Part shown: positions 51,801 to 60,556 of the stretch, in pieces | Layout of the letters: each line of letters begins with the position of its first letter | Numbering within the stretch: position 1 is the first letter of the stretch | Source: Streptomyces profundus | Lineage (GTDB): Bacteria > Actinomycetota > Actinomycetes > Streptomycetales > Streptomycetaceae | Reading direction: 5' to 3' | Assembly (NCBI RefSeq): GCF_020740535.1 | Contig: NZ_CP082362.1 | Location: forward strand, 1,798,001-1,862,000 | Length of the DNA: 64,000 nt | The notes under the pieces: model-generated | Seen by the model: only the letters and a program-made list of their open reading frames with translations | What the model was told of the DNA's origin: nothing | The model's database searches: none | Position numbers and translations under genes: made by a program

Positions 51801-51819
51801 GAAAAAAGGGCCGGTCGGG

Positions 51820-52551
51820 TCAGCCCGCCGTCGTCGCCAGGGCCGGCGCGGCCAGAGCGCTTCGCGCTTGGTCGTAGCGGTGCAGCAGCAGCCGCGCGAG
51901 CGCCGGGTGGTTGCCGAGGGGGGCCGCCGCCACGCCGGGGGCCTGCTCGGCGCAGCGGGTGGCGAACCGGCCGGGGGCGGTGAAGCAGGAGGCGAGGGCG
52001 ATCTCCCGGTGGCCCTGTGCGCGCAGCGCCGCGACGGCGTCGGGGACGGTCGGGGTGGCGGCGGAGGCGTAGGCGGGGAGCACCGGCACGCCGCCGAGGC
52101 GGGTGGCGAGCATGGCCGCGGTGTAGGCGGTGCCGGCCGCCGACTCGGGGTCGCGCGATCCGGCGGCGGCCAGGACGACGGCGGTGCCGGGCCGGTAGCC
52201 GGCTTCGACGAGTCGGCTGTGGAGTGCCTCGGCGAGCAGCGGGTGGGGGCCGAGGCTGCCGGCGACGGTGGCGCGCAGCCGGTGGGAGACGGCCGCGACG
52301 GCGCCGGGGATGTCGTGTTTGACGTGGTAGCCGCGGCTGAAGAGCAGCGGCACCAGGACGGCGGTGCCGCCCAGCCGGGCGAGCGTGTCGCCGAGAAGGG
52401 GGCGGTCCACGTCCAGGTGGCCGAGTTCGACGCGGACGGCGGGGCGGAGGGCGCGGACCAGTCGCAGCAGCGCGCGGACCGACGGCTCGGCGCGCGGGTC
52501 GGGGGACCCGTGGGCGACGGCGACCAGGGTGGGCAGGCTGCGGTCGGTCAT
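51820..52551 (-). CDS. Sirohydrochlorin chelatase (CbiX family)
   Basis: 243 residues, two CbiX-type halves. The N-terminal LVAVAHGSPDPRA holds the metal-site His. AVLVPLLFSRGYHVKHDIPGAV contains the second conserved His. VVLAAAGSRDPES begins the second half and LASCFTAPGRF ends it. Such proteins insert iron (or cobalt) into sirohydrochlorin. Being divergent from the assimilatory nitrate reductase and near NirB genes, it most likely makes siroheme for the nitrite reductase. The last residues precede the repeat field. Confidence 0.88.
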   Translation of the reverse strand: MTDRSLPTLVAVAHGSPDPRAEPSVRALLRLVRALRPAVRVELGHLDVDRPLLGDTLARLGGTAVLVPLLFSRGYHVKHDIPGAVAAVSHRLRATVAGSLGPHPLLAEALHSRLVEAGYRPGTAVVLAAAGSRDPESAAGTAYTAAMLATRLGGVPVLPAYASAATPTVPDAVAALRAQGHREIALASCFTAPGRFATRCAEQAPGVAAAPLGNHPALARLLLHRYDQARSALAAPALATTAG

Positions 52552-52703
52552 GGGCCAAGCTTCGGGCCGGGGCGTTGCGTGCGTGTTGCCGAGGTGTCAC
52601 GACCGTTCGTGCGGTTGCTCACTTTCGCGTGGCGGGGGGACTGAGCCGTGCGCACCCGGCGGGTAACGCGCCGCGCGCGGGGACGAAACACGCGCGCCGC
52701 ACC

Positions 52704-54830
52704 ATGAGCGCCATGACGCACGCCACGGCACGGCCGGCCATCGACACGCACTGCCCGTACTGCGCGCTCCAGTGCGGCATGCGGCTGGCGCCCGGCGGCG
52801 GGGTCGGGGTGGAGGTGCGGGAGCGTCCGGAGTTCCCGGTGAACCGTGGCGCGCTCTGCGGGAAGGGGCGGACCGCGCCCGAGGTGCTGTCGTCGGCGGT
52901 GCGGTTGACGGAGCCGCTGGTGCGGGACGAGGCGTCGGGCGCGTTGCTGCCGGCCTCGTGGGAGACGGCGTTGGACCGGGTGGCGGCGGGGCTCGCCGGG
53001 GTGCGGGCGCTCCATGGCGCGGACGCCGTCGGGGTGTTCGGGGGTGGTGGGCTGACCAACGAGAAGGCGTACGCGTTGGGCAAGTTCACCCGGCTGGTGC
53101 TGGGCAGTTCGCAGATCGACTACAACGGCAGGTTCTGCATGTCATCGGCGGCGGCGGCCGGCACCAGGGCGTTCGGCGTGGACCGGGGGCTGCCGTTCCC
53201 GTTGGCCGATGTGCCGCGCACGGGCTGTGTGCTGTTGGTGGGGTCCAATCCGGCGGAGACGATGCCGCCGGCGCTGCGGTACTTCACGGAGCTGCGGGAG
53301 AACGGCGGCACGTTGATCGTGGTCGATCCGCGGCGCACGCGGACGGCCGAGCAGGCGGATCTCCATCTGGCGCCGCGTCCCGGCACGGATCTGGCGTTGG
53401 CGCTCGGGATGCTGCACCTGGTGGTGGCCGAGGGCCGGGTGGACGAGGCGTTCGTCGCGGAGCGCACCTCGGGGTGGCCCGCGGCGCGGGCCGCCGCGAT
53501 GGCGCACTGGCCGGAGTGGGTCGAGCGGATCACGGGGGTGTCCGTGCCCCAACTCAGGGCGGCCGTCGAGATGTTCTGCGCGCCCGAGGCGGCGATGGTG
53601 CTGACGGCGCGCGGCCCCGAGCAGCAGGCGAAGGGCACGGACACGGTGGGGGCCTGGATCAATCTGTGCCTGGCGACGGGCCGGGCGGGGCGCCCGTTCT
53701 CCGGCTACGGGTGTCTGACGGGGCAGGGCAACGGGCAGGGGGGCCGGGAGCACGGGCAGAAGGCGGACCAGCTGCCCGGCTACCGGCTGCTGGCCGATCC
53801 GGCGGCGCGGGCGCATGTCGCTGGGGTGTGGGGGGTGGCGCCCGAGTCGCTGCCGGGGCCTGGGCGCAGCGCCTACGAGTTGCTGGACGCGTTGGGGCGG
53901 GACACCCCGGACGGGGTGCGGGCGCTGTTGTTGTTGGCGTCCAACCCGGTGGTCTCGGCGCCTCGGGCGGCGCATGTGGAGGAGCGGATGCGGGCGCTTG
54001 ACCTCCTGGTGGTCTGCGATGTGGTGCTCTCGGAGAGCGCGCGGCTGGCGGATGTGGTGTTGCCGGTGACGCAGTGGGCCGAGGAGACGGGCACCCTGAC
54101 CAATCTGGAGGGGCGGGTGCTGTTGCGGCGCCGGGCGGTGGATCCGCCGCCCGGGTGCCGCAGCGATCTGGAGGTGCTGCACGCGCTGGCGGCCAGGTTG
54201 GGGTGGGAGAAGGGATTTCCCAGCGATCCGGCGGAGGTCTTCGAGGAGCTGCGGCGCGCCTCGGCCGGCGGCAGGGCGGACTACTCGGGTATCACCTACG
54301 CGCGGATCGAGGCGGAGGACGGCGTGTTCTGGCCGTGTCCCGAAGGGGACGGCGGGCCGCCGCATCCGGGGACGCCCAGGATGTTCCTGGACCGGTTCGC
54401 CACCGAGGACGGCCGGGCCAGGTTCGCGCCGGTCAGCCACCGCCCCTCGGCCGAGGAGCCGGACGAGGAGTACCCGGTGTTGTTGACGACGGGGCGGGTG
54501 CTGGCGCAGTACCAGTCGGGGGCGCAGACCCGGCGGGTCGCCGAGTTGAACGCGGCGGCGCCCGGGCCCTTCGTGCAGCTGCATCCCCGGTTGGCGGGGC
54601 GGTTGGGCGCGGTCGAGGGGGACGCGCTGGCGGTGGTGTCGCGGCGCGGGCGGGCGGTGGCGCCGGCGCGGATCAGTCCGGACATCCGGCCTGACACGGT
54701 GTTCATGCCGTTCCACTGGCCGGGTGAGGGGCGGGCCAACTCGTTGACGAACCCGGCGCTGGATCCGACGTCGCGGATGCCGGAGTTCAAGGTGTGCGCG
54801 GTGCGGGTGGAGCTGGTCGGCGGGGACTGA
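52704..54830 (+). CDS. nasA: Assimilatory nitrate reductase, molybdopterin subunit
   Basis: 708 residues from ATG 52704 (upstream in-frame codons have no ribosome site). The N-terminal [4Fe-4S] motif is CPYCALQCGM followed by CGKG. Mo-bisMGD motifs follow: VFGGGGLTNEKAYALGKF, IDYNGRFCMSSA, VGSNPAETMP, GRPFSGYGCLTGQGNGQGGREHG, VVLPVTQWAEETGTLTNLEGR, and the C-terminal TTGRVLAQYQSGAQTRR..FVQLHP. There is no signal peptide, so it is the cytoplasmic assimilatory form reducing nitrate to nitrite. The sirohydrochlorin chelatase is divergent, and NirB-type genes lie 6.6 kb downstream. Confidence 0.93.
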   Translation: MSAMTHATARPAIDTHCPYCALQCGMRLAPGGGVGVEVRERPEFPVNRGALCGKGRTAPEVLSSAVRLTEPLVRDEASGALLPASWETALDRVAAGLAGVRALHGADAVGVFGGGGLTNEKAYALGKFTRLVLGSSQIDYNGRFCMSSAAAAGTRAFGVDRGLPFPLADVPRTGCVLLVGSNPAETMPPALRYFTELRENGGTLIVVDPRRTRTAEQADLHLAPRPGTDLALALGMLHLVVAEGRVDEAFVAERTSGWPAARAAAMAHWPEWVERITGVSVPQLRAAVEMFCAPEAAMVLTARGPEQQAKGTDTVGAWINLCLATGRAGRPFSGYGCLTGQGNGQGGREHGQKADQLPGYRLLADPAARAHVAGVWGVAPESLPGPGRSAYELLDALGRDTPDGVRALLLLASNPVVSAPRAAHVEERMRALDLLVVCDVVLSESARLADVVLPVTQWAEETGTLTNLEGRVLLRRRAVDPPPGCRSDLEVLHALAARLGWEKGFPSDPAEVFEELRRASAGGRADYSGITYARIEAEDGVFWPCPEGDGGPPHPGTPRMFLDRFATEDGRARFAPVSHRPSAEEPDEEYPVLLTTGRVLAQYQSGAQTRRVAELNAAAPGPFVQLHPRLAGRLGAVEGDALAVVSRRGRAVAPARISPDIRPDTVFMPFHWPGEGRANSLTNPALDPTSRMPEFKVCAVRVELVGGD

Positions 54831-54875
54831 CGGGTGGACGGGCGTCGGGTTGCGGGCCGCTGGGCGGCGGGCAGC

Positions 54876-55238
54876 ATGGAGGGCATGGACGACCTCACCC
54901 GGCTCGCCGACGAACATCTGGCGCAGGCTCTCACGGCCGATCACGGGCGCAGCGCGCATCTCTTCCTGCGGGACGGCCCGTTGCGGCAGAGCGTCATCGC
55001 GCTGGCCGGCGGTGCGCGTCTTGACGAGCACGAGGCGCCGCCAGCGGCGAGCGTCCAGGTGCTGCGGGGCGAGGTGGTGATCAGCTGGGGCGCGGACGAG
55101 GTCACGCTGCGCGCCGGCCAGCTGGCCCGGGTGCCGCGGGAGCGGCACGATCTGACGGCGGTGAGCGACGCGGTGGTGCTGCTCACCTCGGTGACGGCCA
55201 ACCCCGAGCCGGTGGTCGTATACGACACCCGGCGCTGA
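54876..55238 (+). CDS. Small cupin-domain protein
   Basis: 120 residues from ATG 54876 (ATG 54885 is equally possible). The sequence has the cupin pattern: LDEHEAPPAASVQVLRGEVVISWG, then LRAGQLARVPRERHDLTAVSDAVVLLT. Histidines occupy two of the usual metal positions. Such single-domain cupins can be enzymes, isomerases or binding proteins; nothing decides among these here. It starts 45 bp after nasA on the same strand and may be cotranscribed with it. Confidence 0.75.
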   Translation: MEGMDDLTRLADEHLAQALTADHGRSAHLFLRDGPLRQSVIALAGGARLDEHEAPPAASVQVLRGEVVISWGADEVTLRAGQLARVPRERHDLTAVSDAVVLLTSVTANPEPVVVYDTRR

Positions 55239-55386
55239 AGGTGACTCCGCGTAGCGGTTGAGGGCCCGTCTCCCCCGGACGGCTCCCGGGGCCCTCCTGC
55301 CCTCTGTTCGGGGCGACTTCGTCCGGTGTGCCGTTGTCAGAGGGGCGCTATAAGGTGACCGCGAGCGACGAGCCGGGGGGCCCAGC

Positions 55387-56784
55387 ATGAACGAACCGAC
55401 GGGGAGCGAGGAAACGAGTTCGCTTCCGCCATGGCCGCCGCCGCTCCCGGCGCGCGCGGTGTCCCGGCCGCCGGAGGTGCCGCCCGAGGTGCGGGCGGCG
55501 GTCGCTGAGCGGCTGGGCGCCCTGCTGTCGCCGCTGCGGCTGCTCGGCCATCTGGCGCTGCTCTCGCTGCTCTGCCTGGACGCGGCGTTCCTGGTGGCGG
55601 CGCTGGAGATGAGCGCCGAAGGGGAGGACGGGCAGGCGCTGACGGCGCTGGCCATCGGCATCCCGCTGCTGGCCGCGCTGACGGCCTGGTTGACGGTGCT
55701 GGTGCGCCGGAGCCGTGGTTCGGACGCCTGGTTGGCCGCGCGGCTGCGGGAGGCCCCGGGGGCGGCGCCGAGGCTGGCGGGGCGCCGGCTGCTGTGGGGG
55801 CTGGTCTCCGTCGCCCTGCTGCTGATGGGGCTGGTCTGCGGCGGTACGGCCCTGCGCGAGGTGGTGTTCGAGGGCCCGCGGACGGGCGACACCTATGTGG
55901 CGGCCGGGCTGGCTTCCTGGGGGGTGCTCCTCGTGGTCGCCGGGGTGGTGGTGCTGGTGCGTTCCCTGCGCCATCGGTCGCGCCCCGCCCCGGGCGGCGA
56001 GATCGCCGGGCTGCCCGGCCAGCGGCGGGCGGGCTCCTCGCCCGCCGTCGAGCCTCCTCGGCACCCCCCGCACAGCTATCGGGGCCGCATGGCGCAGCTC
56101 TACTCCGGCTACAAGGTGGACACCGAGCCGATAGCCGCGCATCGGCTCAGCCGGCGGCTGAGCCGATGGATCCCGGCGCTGTCCCGCTGGCAGGTGCTCG
56201 CGCTCACCTGCCTGGGGTGCCTGCTGGCCTGTGCGCTGGCGGCGGCGACGGCGGTGCTGCCGCCGCGCGTCGGGGATCTGGCGATCTGGCCGCTGCTGCT
56301 GCTCACCATCGGCTCGCTGCTGGCGCTGCTCCTGGAGTTGGTGCACTACGGCAGCCGCACGGGCTATCTCGTGGTGGTGGTGTTGGGCGGGGTGGCGCTG
56401 GTCATCATGGCCTGGCAGGGGTATCGGGATCTGGCCCTGCGGGACCGGGGCGAGTGGATCTCGGCCGAGGTGGTGGACAGGCGCAACCCGCCGCGCGGCG
56501 GGGTCACGTGCGGGGTGCGCCCCGAGGGGGAGCGCGATCCGCTCTCCCAGCGGCTCTCGGGCTGTCGTGATCTCCCGGTCGGCGCCTGGATCGAGGTGTT
56601 CCACGATCCGGAGGATCGGGTGCCGCCGGCCCGTTCGGTGCCGGATCTGGCGCTGCCCCTGTGGTTCGGCGGGATAGGCGCGACGCTGCTGCTGGGGTCG
56701 GCGCTGCTCTCGGCCAACCGGGGCCACAGCAGACGGCGCGAGCTCGACCTGGTGGGCCCGCCCCCGGAGGGCGAACGCGGCTGA
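55387..56784 (+). CDS. Multi-pass membrane protein of unknown function
   Basis: 465 residues. A Pro-rich cytoplasmic start is followed by hydrophobic segments at about 55-75, 80-105, 135-155, 175-195, 255-280, 285-305, 315-335 and 425-445. The loop around 345-420 has GEWISAEVVDRRNPPRGG, a Cys pair (TCGVRP..SGCRDL) and VGAWIEVFHDPEDRVPPARSV. This recalls DUF3592-type domains, in which a small beta domain sits between two membrane segments. I cannot assign a role. TATAAG at 55349-55354 is a likely -10 element, 33 bp before the ATG. Confidence 0.75.
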   Translation: MNEPTGSEETSSLPPWPPPLPARAVSRPPEVPPEVRAAVAERLGALLSPLRLLGHLALLSLLCLDAAFLVAALEMSAEGEDGQALTALAIGIPLLAALTAWLTVLVRRSRGSDAWLAARLREAPGAAPRLAGRRLLWGLVSVALLLMGLVCGGTALREVVFEGPRTGDTYVAAGLASWGVLLVVAGVVVLVRSLRHRSRPAPGGEIAGLPGQRRAGSSPAVEPPRHPPHSYRGRMAQLYSGYKVDTEPIAAHRLSRRLSRWIPALSRWQVLALTCLGCLLACALAAATAVLPPRVGDLAIWPLLLLTIGSLLALLLELVHYGSRTGYLVVVVLGGVALVIMAWQGYRDLALRDRGEWISAEVVDRRNPPRGGVTCGVRPEGERDPLSQRLSGCRDLPVGAWIEVFHDPEDRVPPARSVPDLALPLWFGGIGATLLLGSALLSANRGHSRRRELDLVGPPPEGERG

Positions 56785-56892
56785 GGGCCGAGGGGCCGAC
56801 GGGGTTGCCCGGGGCCGTTGCGGAGTTGATCGGAGAGGTTCGGGTACGTTCGCACGCAGTGACGCCGGTCGGCGGAAGGAGCGTGGCTGCGG

Positions 56893-58356
56893 ATGGGTGC
56901 CCTGGGGCGGTTGGACCGACGGATCTTCGCGCGGGTGGCGGCGGCCGAGCCGCCGGGAGTGCAGGCGGTGTTGCCCCGGCTGAGCCGGGCGGCCAACCAC
57001 AGCCGGCTCTGGTTGGCGTCGGCGGGCGCGATCGCCGCGCTCGGCGGCCGGCCGGGGCGGCGGGCCGCCGCCCGCGGCATCGCCGCGCTCGCGCTGGCGT
57101 CGCTGACCAGCAATGTCTTCGTCAAGTACGCCGCCCGCAGGGAGCGTCCGCTGATCGACGGGGTGCCGCTGGCGCGGAGGTTGGCGACGCCGCCGCGCAG
57201 CAGTTCGTTCCCCTCGGGCCATGCCGCCTCGGCCGCCGCCTTCGCCACGGGTGTCGCCCTTGAGTCGGGCCGGATCGGCGCGGCCGTGGCGCCGGTCGCC
57301 GGGGCGGTGGCCGTCTCCCGGGTCTATGTCGGGGTGCACTATCCGGCGGATGTGCTGGTCGGTTGCGCGCTGGGCGTGGGCGCCGCGCTGATCACCCACC
57401 GCTGGTGGCCGCGCCGCGCCGCCGAGACGGGCCTGCGGCACCACTCGGCCGCCGCGCCCGCGCTGCCAGGCGGCGCGGGCCTGGTGATCGTGGTCAACGA
57501 GAGCGCGGGGCAGGGCGGTTCGGACGCCACCCGGCTGCGCGAGCTGCTGCCGGAGGCCGAGGTCAGGGAACGCGCCGAGGACGGCGATCTGTTGGCGCTG
57601 CTCGACGAGGCGGTCGAGCTGGCGGCCGAACGCGGCGGCGCGCTCGGGATCTGCGGCGGCGACGGCAGCGTCAACGCGGCGGCGGCCAGGGCCGTCGACC
57701 GGGGGGTGCCGCTGGCCGTCTTCCCCGGCGGCACGCTCAACCACTTCGCGCTGGACACCGGGATAGACACCTTCGAGAGCACGGTCGAGGCCGTGGCGGA
57801 GGGCCGTGCCATAGCGGTCGACCTCGCCCGGGTCCGCCCGGTGGGGCGCGCGAAGGGCCCCACCACCCACTTCGTCAACACCTTCAGCATCGGCCTCTAC
57901 CCCGAACTGGTCCGCGCCCGGGAGGCGTTGGAGGGCAGGATCGGCAAGTGGCCGTCGGCCGTGGTGTCGCTGGCGCGGGTGCTGCGCACCGGGCGGCCGA
58001 TCGAGGTGGAGATCAACGGCCGGGCCCAGCGCCTCTGGCTGCTGTTCGCGGGCAACGGCCTGTACTCCCCCGAGGGCTTCGCCCCGGCGCACCGCACCCA
58101 GCTCGACGACGGCCTGCTGGACGTCCGCACGGTGCGGGCGGACCGGCGGCTGGCCCGCACGCGGGTGGTGCTGGCGGCGCTCACCGGCACCCTGGGGCAG
58201 TCGGGCGTCTACGCCGCCGCACGGCTGCCCAGGCTGCGTCTCTCCGGCCTGGGCGAGGGAAACGCGCTGGCCTACGACGGGGAGGCGGGCCCGGCCCCCG
58301 ACGATCTGCTGATCGACAAGCACCCCCGCCCGCTCACCGTCTACCGCCGGCGCTGA
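56893..58356 (+). CDS. PAP2 phosphatase-diacylglycerol kinase family fusion protein
   Basis: 487 residues in two parts. Residues ~1-180 are a PAP2 (lipid phosphatase) domain with its three motifs: KYAARRERP, SFPSGHAAS and SRVYVGVHYPADV. Residues ~195-487 are a lipid-kinase domain (VIVVNESAGQGGSD, GICGGDGSVNAAAARA, FPGGTLNHFALDTGI, and a late LLFAGNGLYSPEG). The PAP2 half has several hydrophobic helices, so the protein is at the membrane. It could couple dephosphorylation and phosphorylation of lipids, or act in polyprenyl-phosphate or phosphatidate turnover. The fusion recurs in actinobacteria. The ATG follows GGAAGGAG by 13 bases, which is long. Confidence 0.9.
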   Translation: MGALGRLDRRIFARVAAAEPPGVQAVLPRLSRAANHSRLWLASAGAIAALGGRPGRRAAARGIAALALASLTSNVFVKYAARRERPLIDGVPLARRLATPPRSSSFPSGHAASAAAFATGVALESGRIGAAVAPVAGAVAVSRVYVGVHYPADVLVGCALGVGAALITHRWWPRRAAETGLRHHSAAAPALPGGAGLVIVVNESAGQGGSDATRLRELLPEAEVRERAEDGDLLALLDEAVELAAERGGALGICGGDGSVNAAAARAVDRGVPLAVFPGGTLNHFALDTGIDTFESTVEAVAEGRAIAVDLARVRPVGRAKGPTTHFVNTFSIGLYPELVRAREALEGRIGKWPSAVVSLARVLRTGRPIEVEINGRAQRLWLLFAGNGLYSPEGFAPAHRTQLDDGLLDVRTVRADRRLARTRVVLAALTGTLGQSGVYAAARLPRLRLSGLGEGNALAYDGEAGPAPDDLLIDKHPRPLTVYRRR

Positions 58357-58387
58357 CGGTCGAGCGGGCGCGCCGCGCCCACCGGCC

Positions 58388-58660
58388 TCAGAGGGTGACC
58401 AGCATGGTGTCCGAGTCGCCGTCACGCCCCACCGTGACAGAGCCGCGCGAGCGGTAGAGGGAGACGGCCGCGTTGCCGTCCTCCACGCCCAGGCTGAGCC
58501 GGCGGACGCCCCGCCGCGCCGTCCTCGGCGATCACGCCGAAGTCGCCGCCCCCGGGTCGGCCAGCGCCCGCTCCCTGGAGAACCGCGCCTGGCCCCGCCA
58601 GTTGAACGCCTCCAGCAGCATGTCGGTGAGGAACGGCGCCTCGGACGTCAGGGTCTCCCG
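58388..58660 (-). pseudogene. GNAT acetyltransferase with internal deletions
   Basis: Three pieces of one GNAT-like protein follow each other in different frames. An N-terminal part reads EAPFLTDMLLEAFNWRGQARFSRERALADP. Then come a short GDFGVIAEDG in another frame and a C-terminal RRLSLGVEDGNAAVSLYRSRG..VGRDGDSDTMLVTL ending at 58388. About half the expected ~170 residues, including the acetyl-CoA loop, are gone, and no good start codon precedes the first piece. The 5' end overlaps the AraC gene. A decayed gene. Confidence 0.75.
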
Positions 58661-59601
58661 TTGTCGCTGGCCACCAGGCCCCGGTGGCCGCTCGGTGTGA
58701 CGCCGCGCTCCCGTTTGAACGCGGTGCTCAGCGCGAACGCGCTGCCGTAGCCGGCGCGGCGGGCGACGCCCTCGACCGTGAGGTCGGGGTTGCCCAGCAG
58801 CTCGGCCGCCAGGTCGAGGCGGCGGTCCGTGAGATAGGCCATCGGCGGTCGGCCGACCAGCTCGCTGAAGCGGCGCGCCAGCGCGGCCCTGGAGACACCG
58901 ACCTTCGCCGCCACCGAGGCGACCGTCCAGGGGTGCGCGGGGTGTTCGTGCAGCAGCCGGAGCGCCGGGCCGACCACGGGGTCGACATGCGCGCGGTACC
59001 AGCCGGGCGGCTCGCTGTGCGGCCGTTCGAACCAGGCGCGCAGCACCGAGATCAGCAGCAGGTCGAGGACGCGGGCGAGGACCACGTCCTGCGCGGCGGC
59101 CTCCCTGGCGATCTCCTTGCTCAGCAGCGGCATCAGCGTGGAGTCCCAGTCGCGCTCGCGCAGGGTCAGCAGCGGGGGCAGCGCCTTGAGGAGCCCGCCC
59201 GAGACCCCGCTGGCCATCGGGTAGGTGCCGATCAGCAGCTCGTGGCTGCCGTCCTCGTCGGTGCCCCAGGTGCGGGTGCCGAGGGTGAGCGTCGCGCACA
59301 TGTCGGTGCCGTCAGGGGCCACACAGCAGCCGCCGGGACGGATGTCGGCCTGCGGTTCGGTGAGCGGATCGTCCGCCACCACATAGTGCGAGAGGCCGCT
59401 CAGCACGGCGACCCCGCCGGCGGTCAACTGCCGTGGCTCGCCCTCGGCCGGCACCACCCAGGTGGTGCCGCGCACCACGCACACCAGGGTCAACGGCGCC
59501 TCGTCCCGCACCGTCACCGCCCAGGGCGGGCTCATCAGGGCGCGCAGCAGGAAGGCGCCCCGGGCCCTGGGGCCCTCCAACAGGCTGGTCAGCGGGTCCA
59601 T
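58648..59601 (-). CDS. AraC family transcriptional regulator
   Basis: 317 residues from ATG 59601 (MDPLTSLLEGPRARGAFLL). The N-terminal ~190 residues are a cupin-type sensor (AraC_binding/Cupin_6 pattern: LTLVCVVRGTTWVVP, LTAGGVAVLSGLSHYVV). The C-terminal two helix-turn-helix motifs read WTVASVAAKVGVSRAALARRFSELVG and LTVEGVARRAGYGSAFALSTAFKRERGVTPS. It is divergent from an NmrA-like oxidoreductase 82 bp away. In this common arrangement the regulator controls the neighbouring reductase. Confidence 0.92.
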   Translation of the reverse strand: MDPLTSLLEGPRARGAFLLRALMSPPWAVTVRDEAPLTLVCVVRGTTWVVPAEGEPRQLTAGGVAVLSGLSHYVVADDPLTEPQADIRPGGCCVAPDGTDMCATLTLGTRTWGTDEDGSHELLIGTYPMASGVSGGLLKALPPLLTLRERDWDSTLMPLLSKEIAREAAAQDVVLARVLDLLLISVLRAWFERPHSEPPGWYRAHVDPVVGPALRLLHEHPAHPWTVASVAAKVGVSRAALARRFSELVGRPPMAYLTDRRLDLAAELLGNPDLTVEGVARRAGYGSAFALSTAFKRERGVTPSGHRGLVASDNGRP

Positions 59602-59682
59602 GGCCGACAGCTTAGACGCTCGCTTATGGCGGCGAGCCGATGAGCCATGTCCCCGGGCGCGCACCGCTGTTGAACTGGCCAC

Positions 59683-60534
59683 ATGACAACGAACAGCGCC
59701 CACCCCCGGCAAGAGATCGCCCCGCACGAGATCCTGGTCGTCGGCGGCACCGGCAAGAGCGGACGCCGCGTCGCCGCCCTGCTGCCCGGCGCCCGGATCG
59801 GCTCCCGTTCCGGCACGCCGCCGTTCGACTGGCGGACGCCGAGCGGCTGGGCGCCCGTCCTCGACGGCGTCCGGGCCGTCTACCTCAGCTATCCGACGGA
59901 CGTGGCCGCGCCGGGCGCGGCCGACGACCTCGCGGCGTTCGCCGGCCTGGCCCGCGAACACGGCGTGCGGCGCCTGGTGTTGCTCTCCGGGCGCGGCATG
60001 CCGTGGGCCGCCGACTCGGAGCGGGCGATCACCGCCTCAGGGCTGGACTGGACGGTGCTGCGCGGCAGTTGGTTCAGCCAGAACTTCAGCGAGGAGTTCC
60101 TGCGCGACGAGGTGCGCGCCGGCTCGTTCACGCTGCCGGTGCCGGCCTCGACGGCCGAGCCGTTCGTGGACCTCGACGATCTGGCGGAGGTGGCGGTCGC
60201 CGCCCTGACCCGGCCCGGACACGCGGGCCGCGTCCACGAGTTGACCGGGCCGAGGGCGCTCACCATGACCGAGACCGCCCGGGTCCTGTCGGCGGCCGTC
60301 GGCCGCCCCGTCGCCTTCCGTTCGGTGGCTGCCGACGACTACCGGGCGGCGCTCGTCGCCCAGGGCGTCCCGGGCGAGGAGGCGGATCTGCTGGTCCACC
60401 TCTTCACGGAGATCTTCGACGGCAGGAACACCCCGGTCACCGCCGATGTGCCCACCCTGCTGGGCCGCCCGGCCAGGGACTTCGCCGACTACGCCACCCG
60501 GGCCGCCGCCACCGGCGCCTGGGCCCCGGAGTGA
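59683..60534 (+). CDS. NmrA-like NAD(P)-binding protein
   Basis: 283 residues. The Rossmann motif ILVVGGTGKSGRRVAALL is near residue 18. VYLSYPTD and VRRLVLLSGRGMP follow, with WTVLRGSWFSQNFSEEFLRD where the NmrA/TMR family has its substrate loop. There is no catalytic YxxxK, so this is the atypical SDR group that binds or reduces small molecules such as quinones, or acts as a redox sensor. It is divergent from an AraC regulator, its probable controller. Confidence 0.85.
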   Translation: MTTNSAHPRQEIAPHEILVVGGTGKSGRRVAALLPGARIGSRSGTPPFDWRTPSGWAPVLDGVRAVYLSYPTDVAAPGAADDLAAFAGLAREHGVRRLVLLSGRGMPWAADSERAITASGLDWTVLRGSWFSQNFSEEFLRDEVRAGSFTLPVPASTAEPFVDLDDLAEVAVAALTRPGHAGRVHELTGPRALTMTETARVLSAAVGRPVAFRSVAADDYRAALVAQGVPGEEADLLVHLFTEIFDGRNTPVTADVPTLLGRPARDFADYATRAAATGAWAPE

Positions 60535-60556
60535 CGGGAACGCGGCCCGGCGGGCG

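Noticed and set aside
49591..52644. A 1017-codon frame running through the repeat field, suggesting a repeat protein
   Set aside because: The frame also covers dgt and the chelatase gene in antisense. Units differ by lengths that are not multiples of three, so the peptide period is not preserved.
52552..52703. GlnR boxes between the chelatase and nasA
   Set aside because: Fragments such as GTCAC and CGAAC occur, but the spacing of the GTnAC-n6-GnAAC consensus is not met. I could not support a site by eye.
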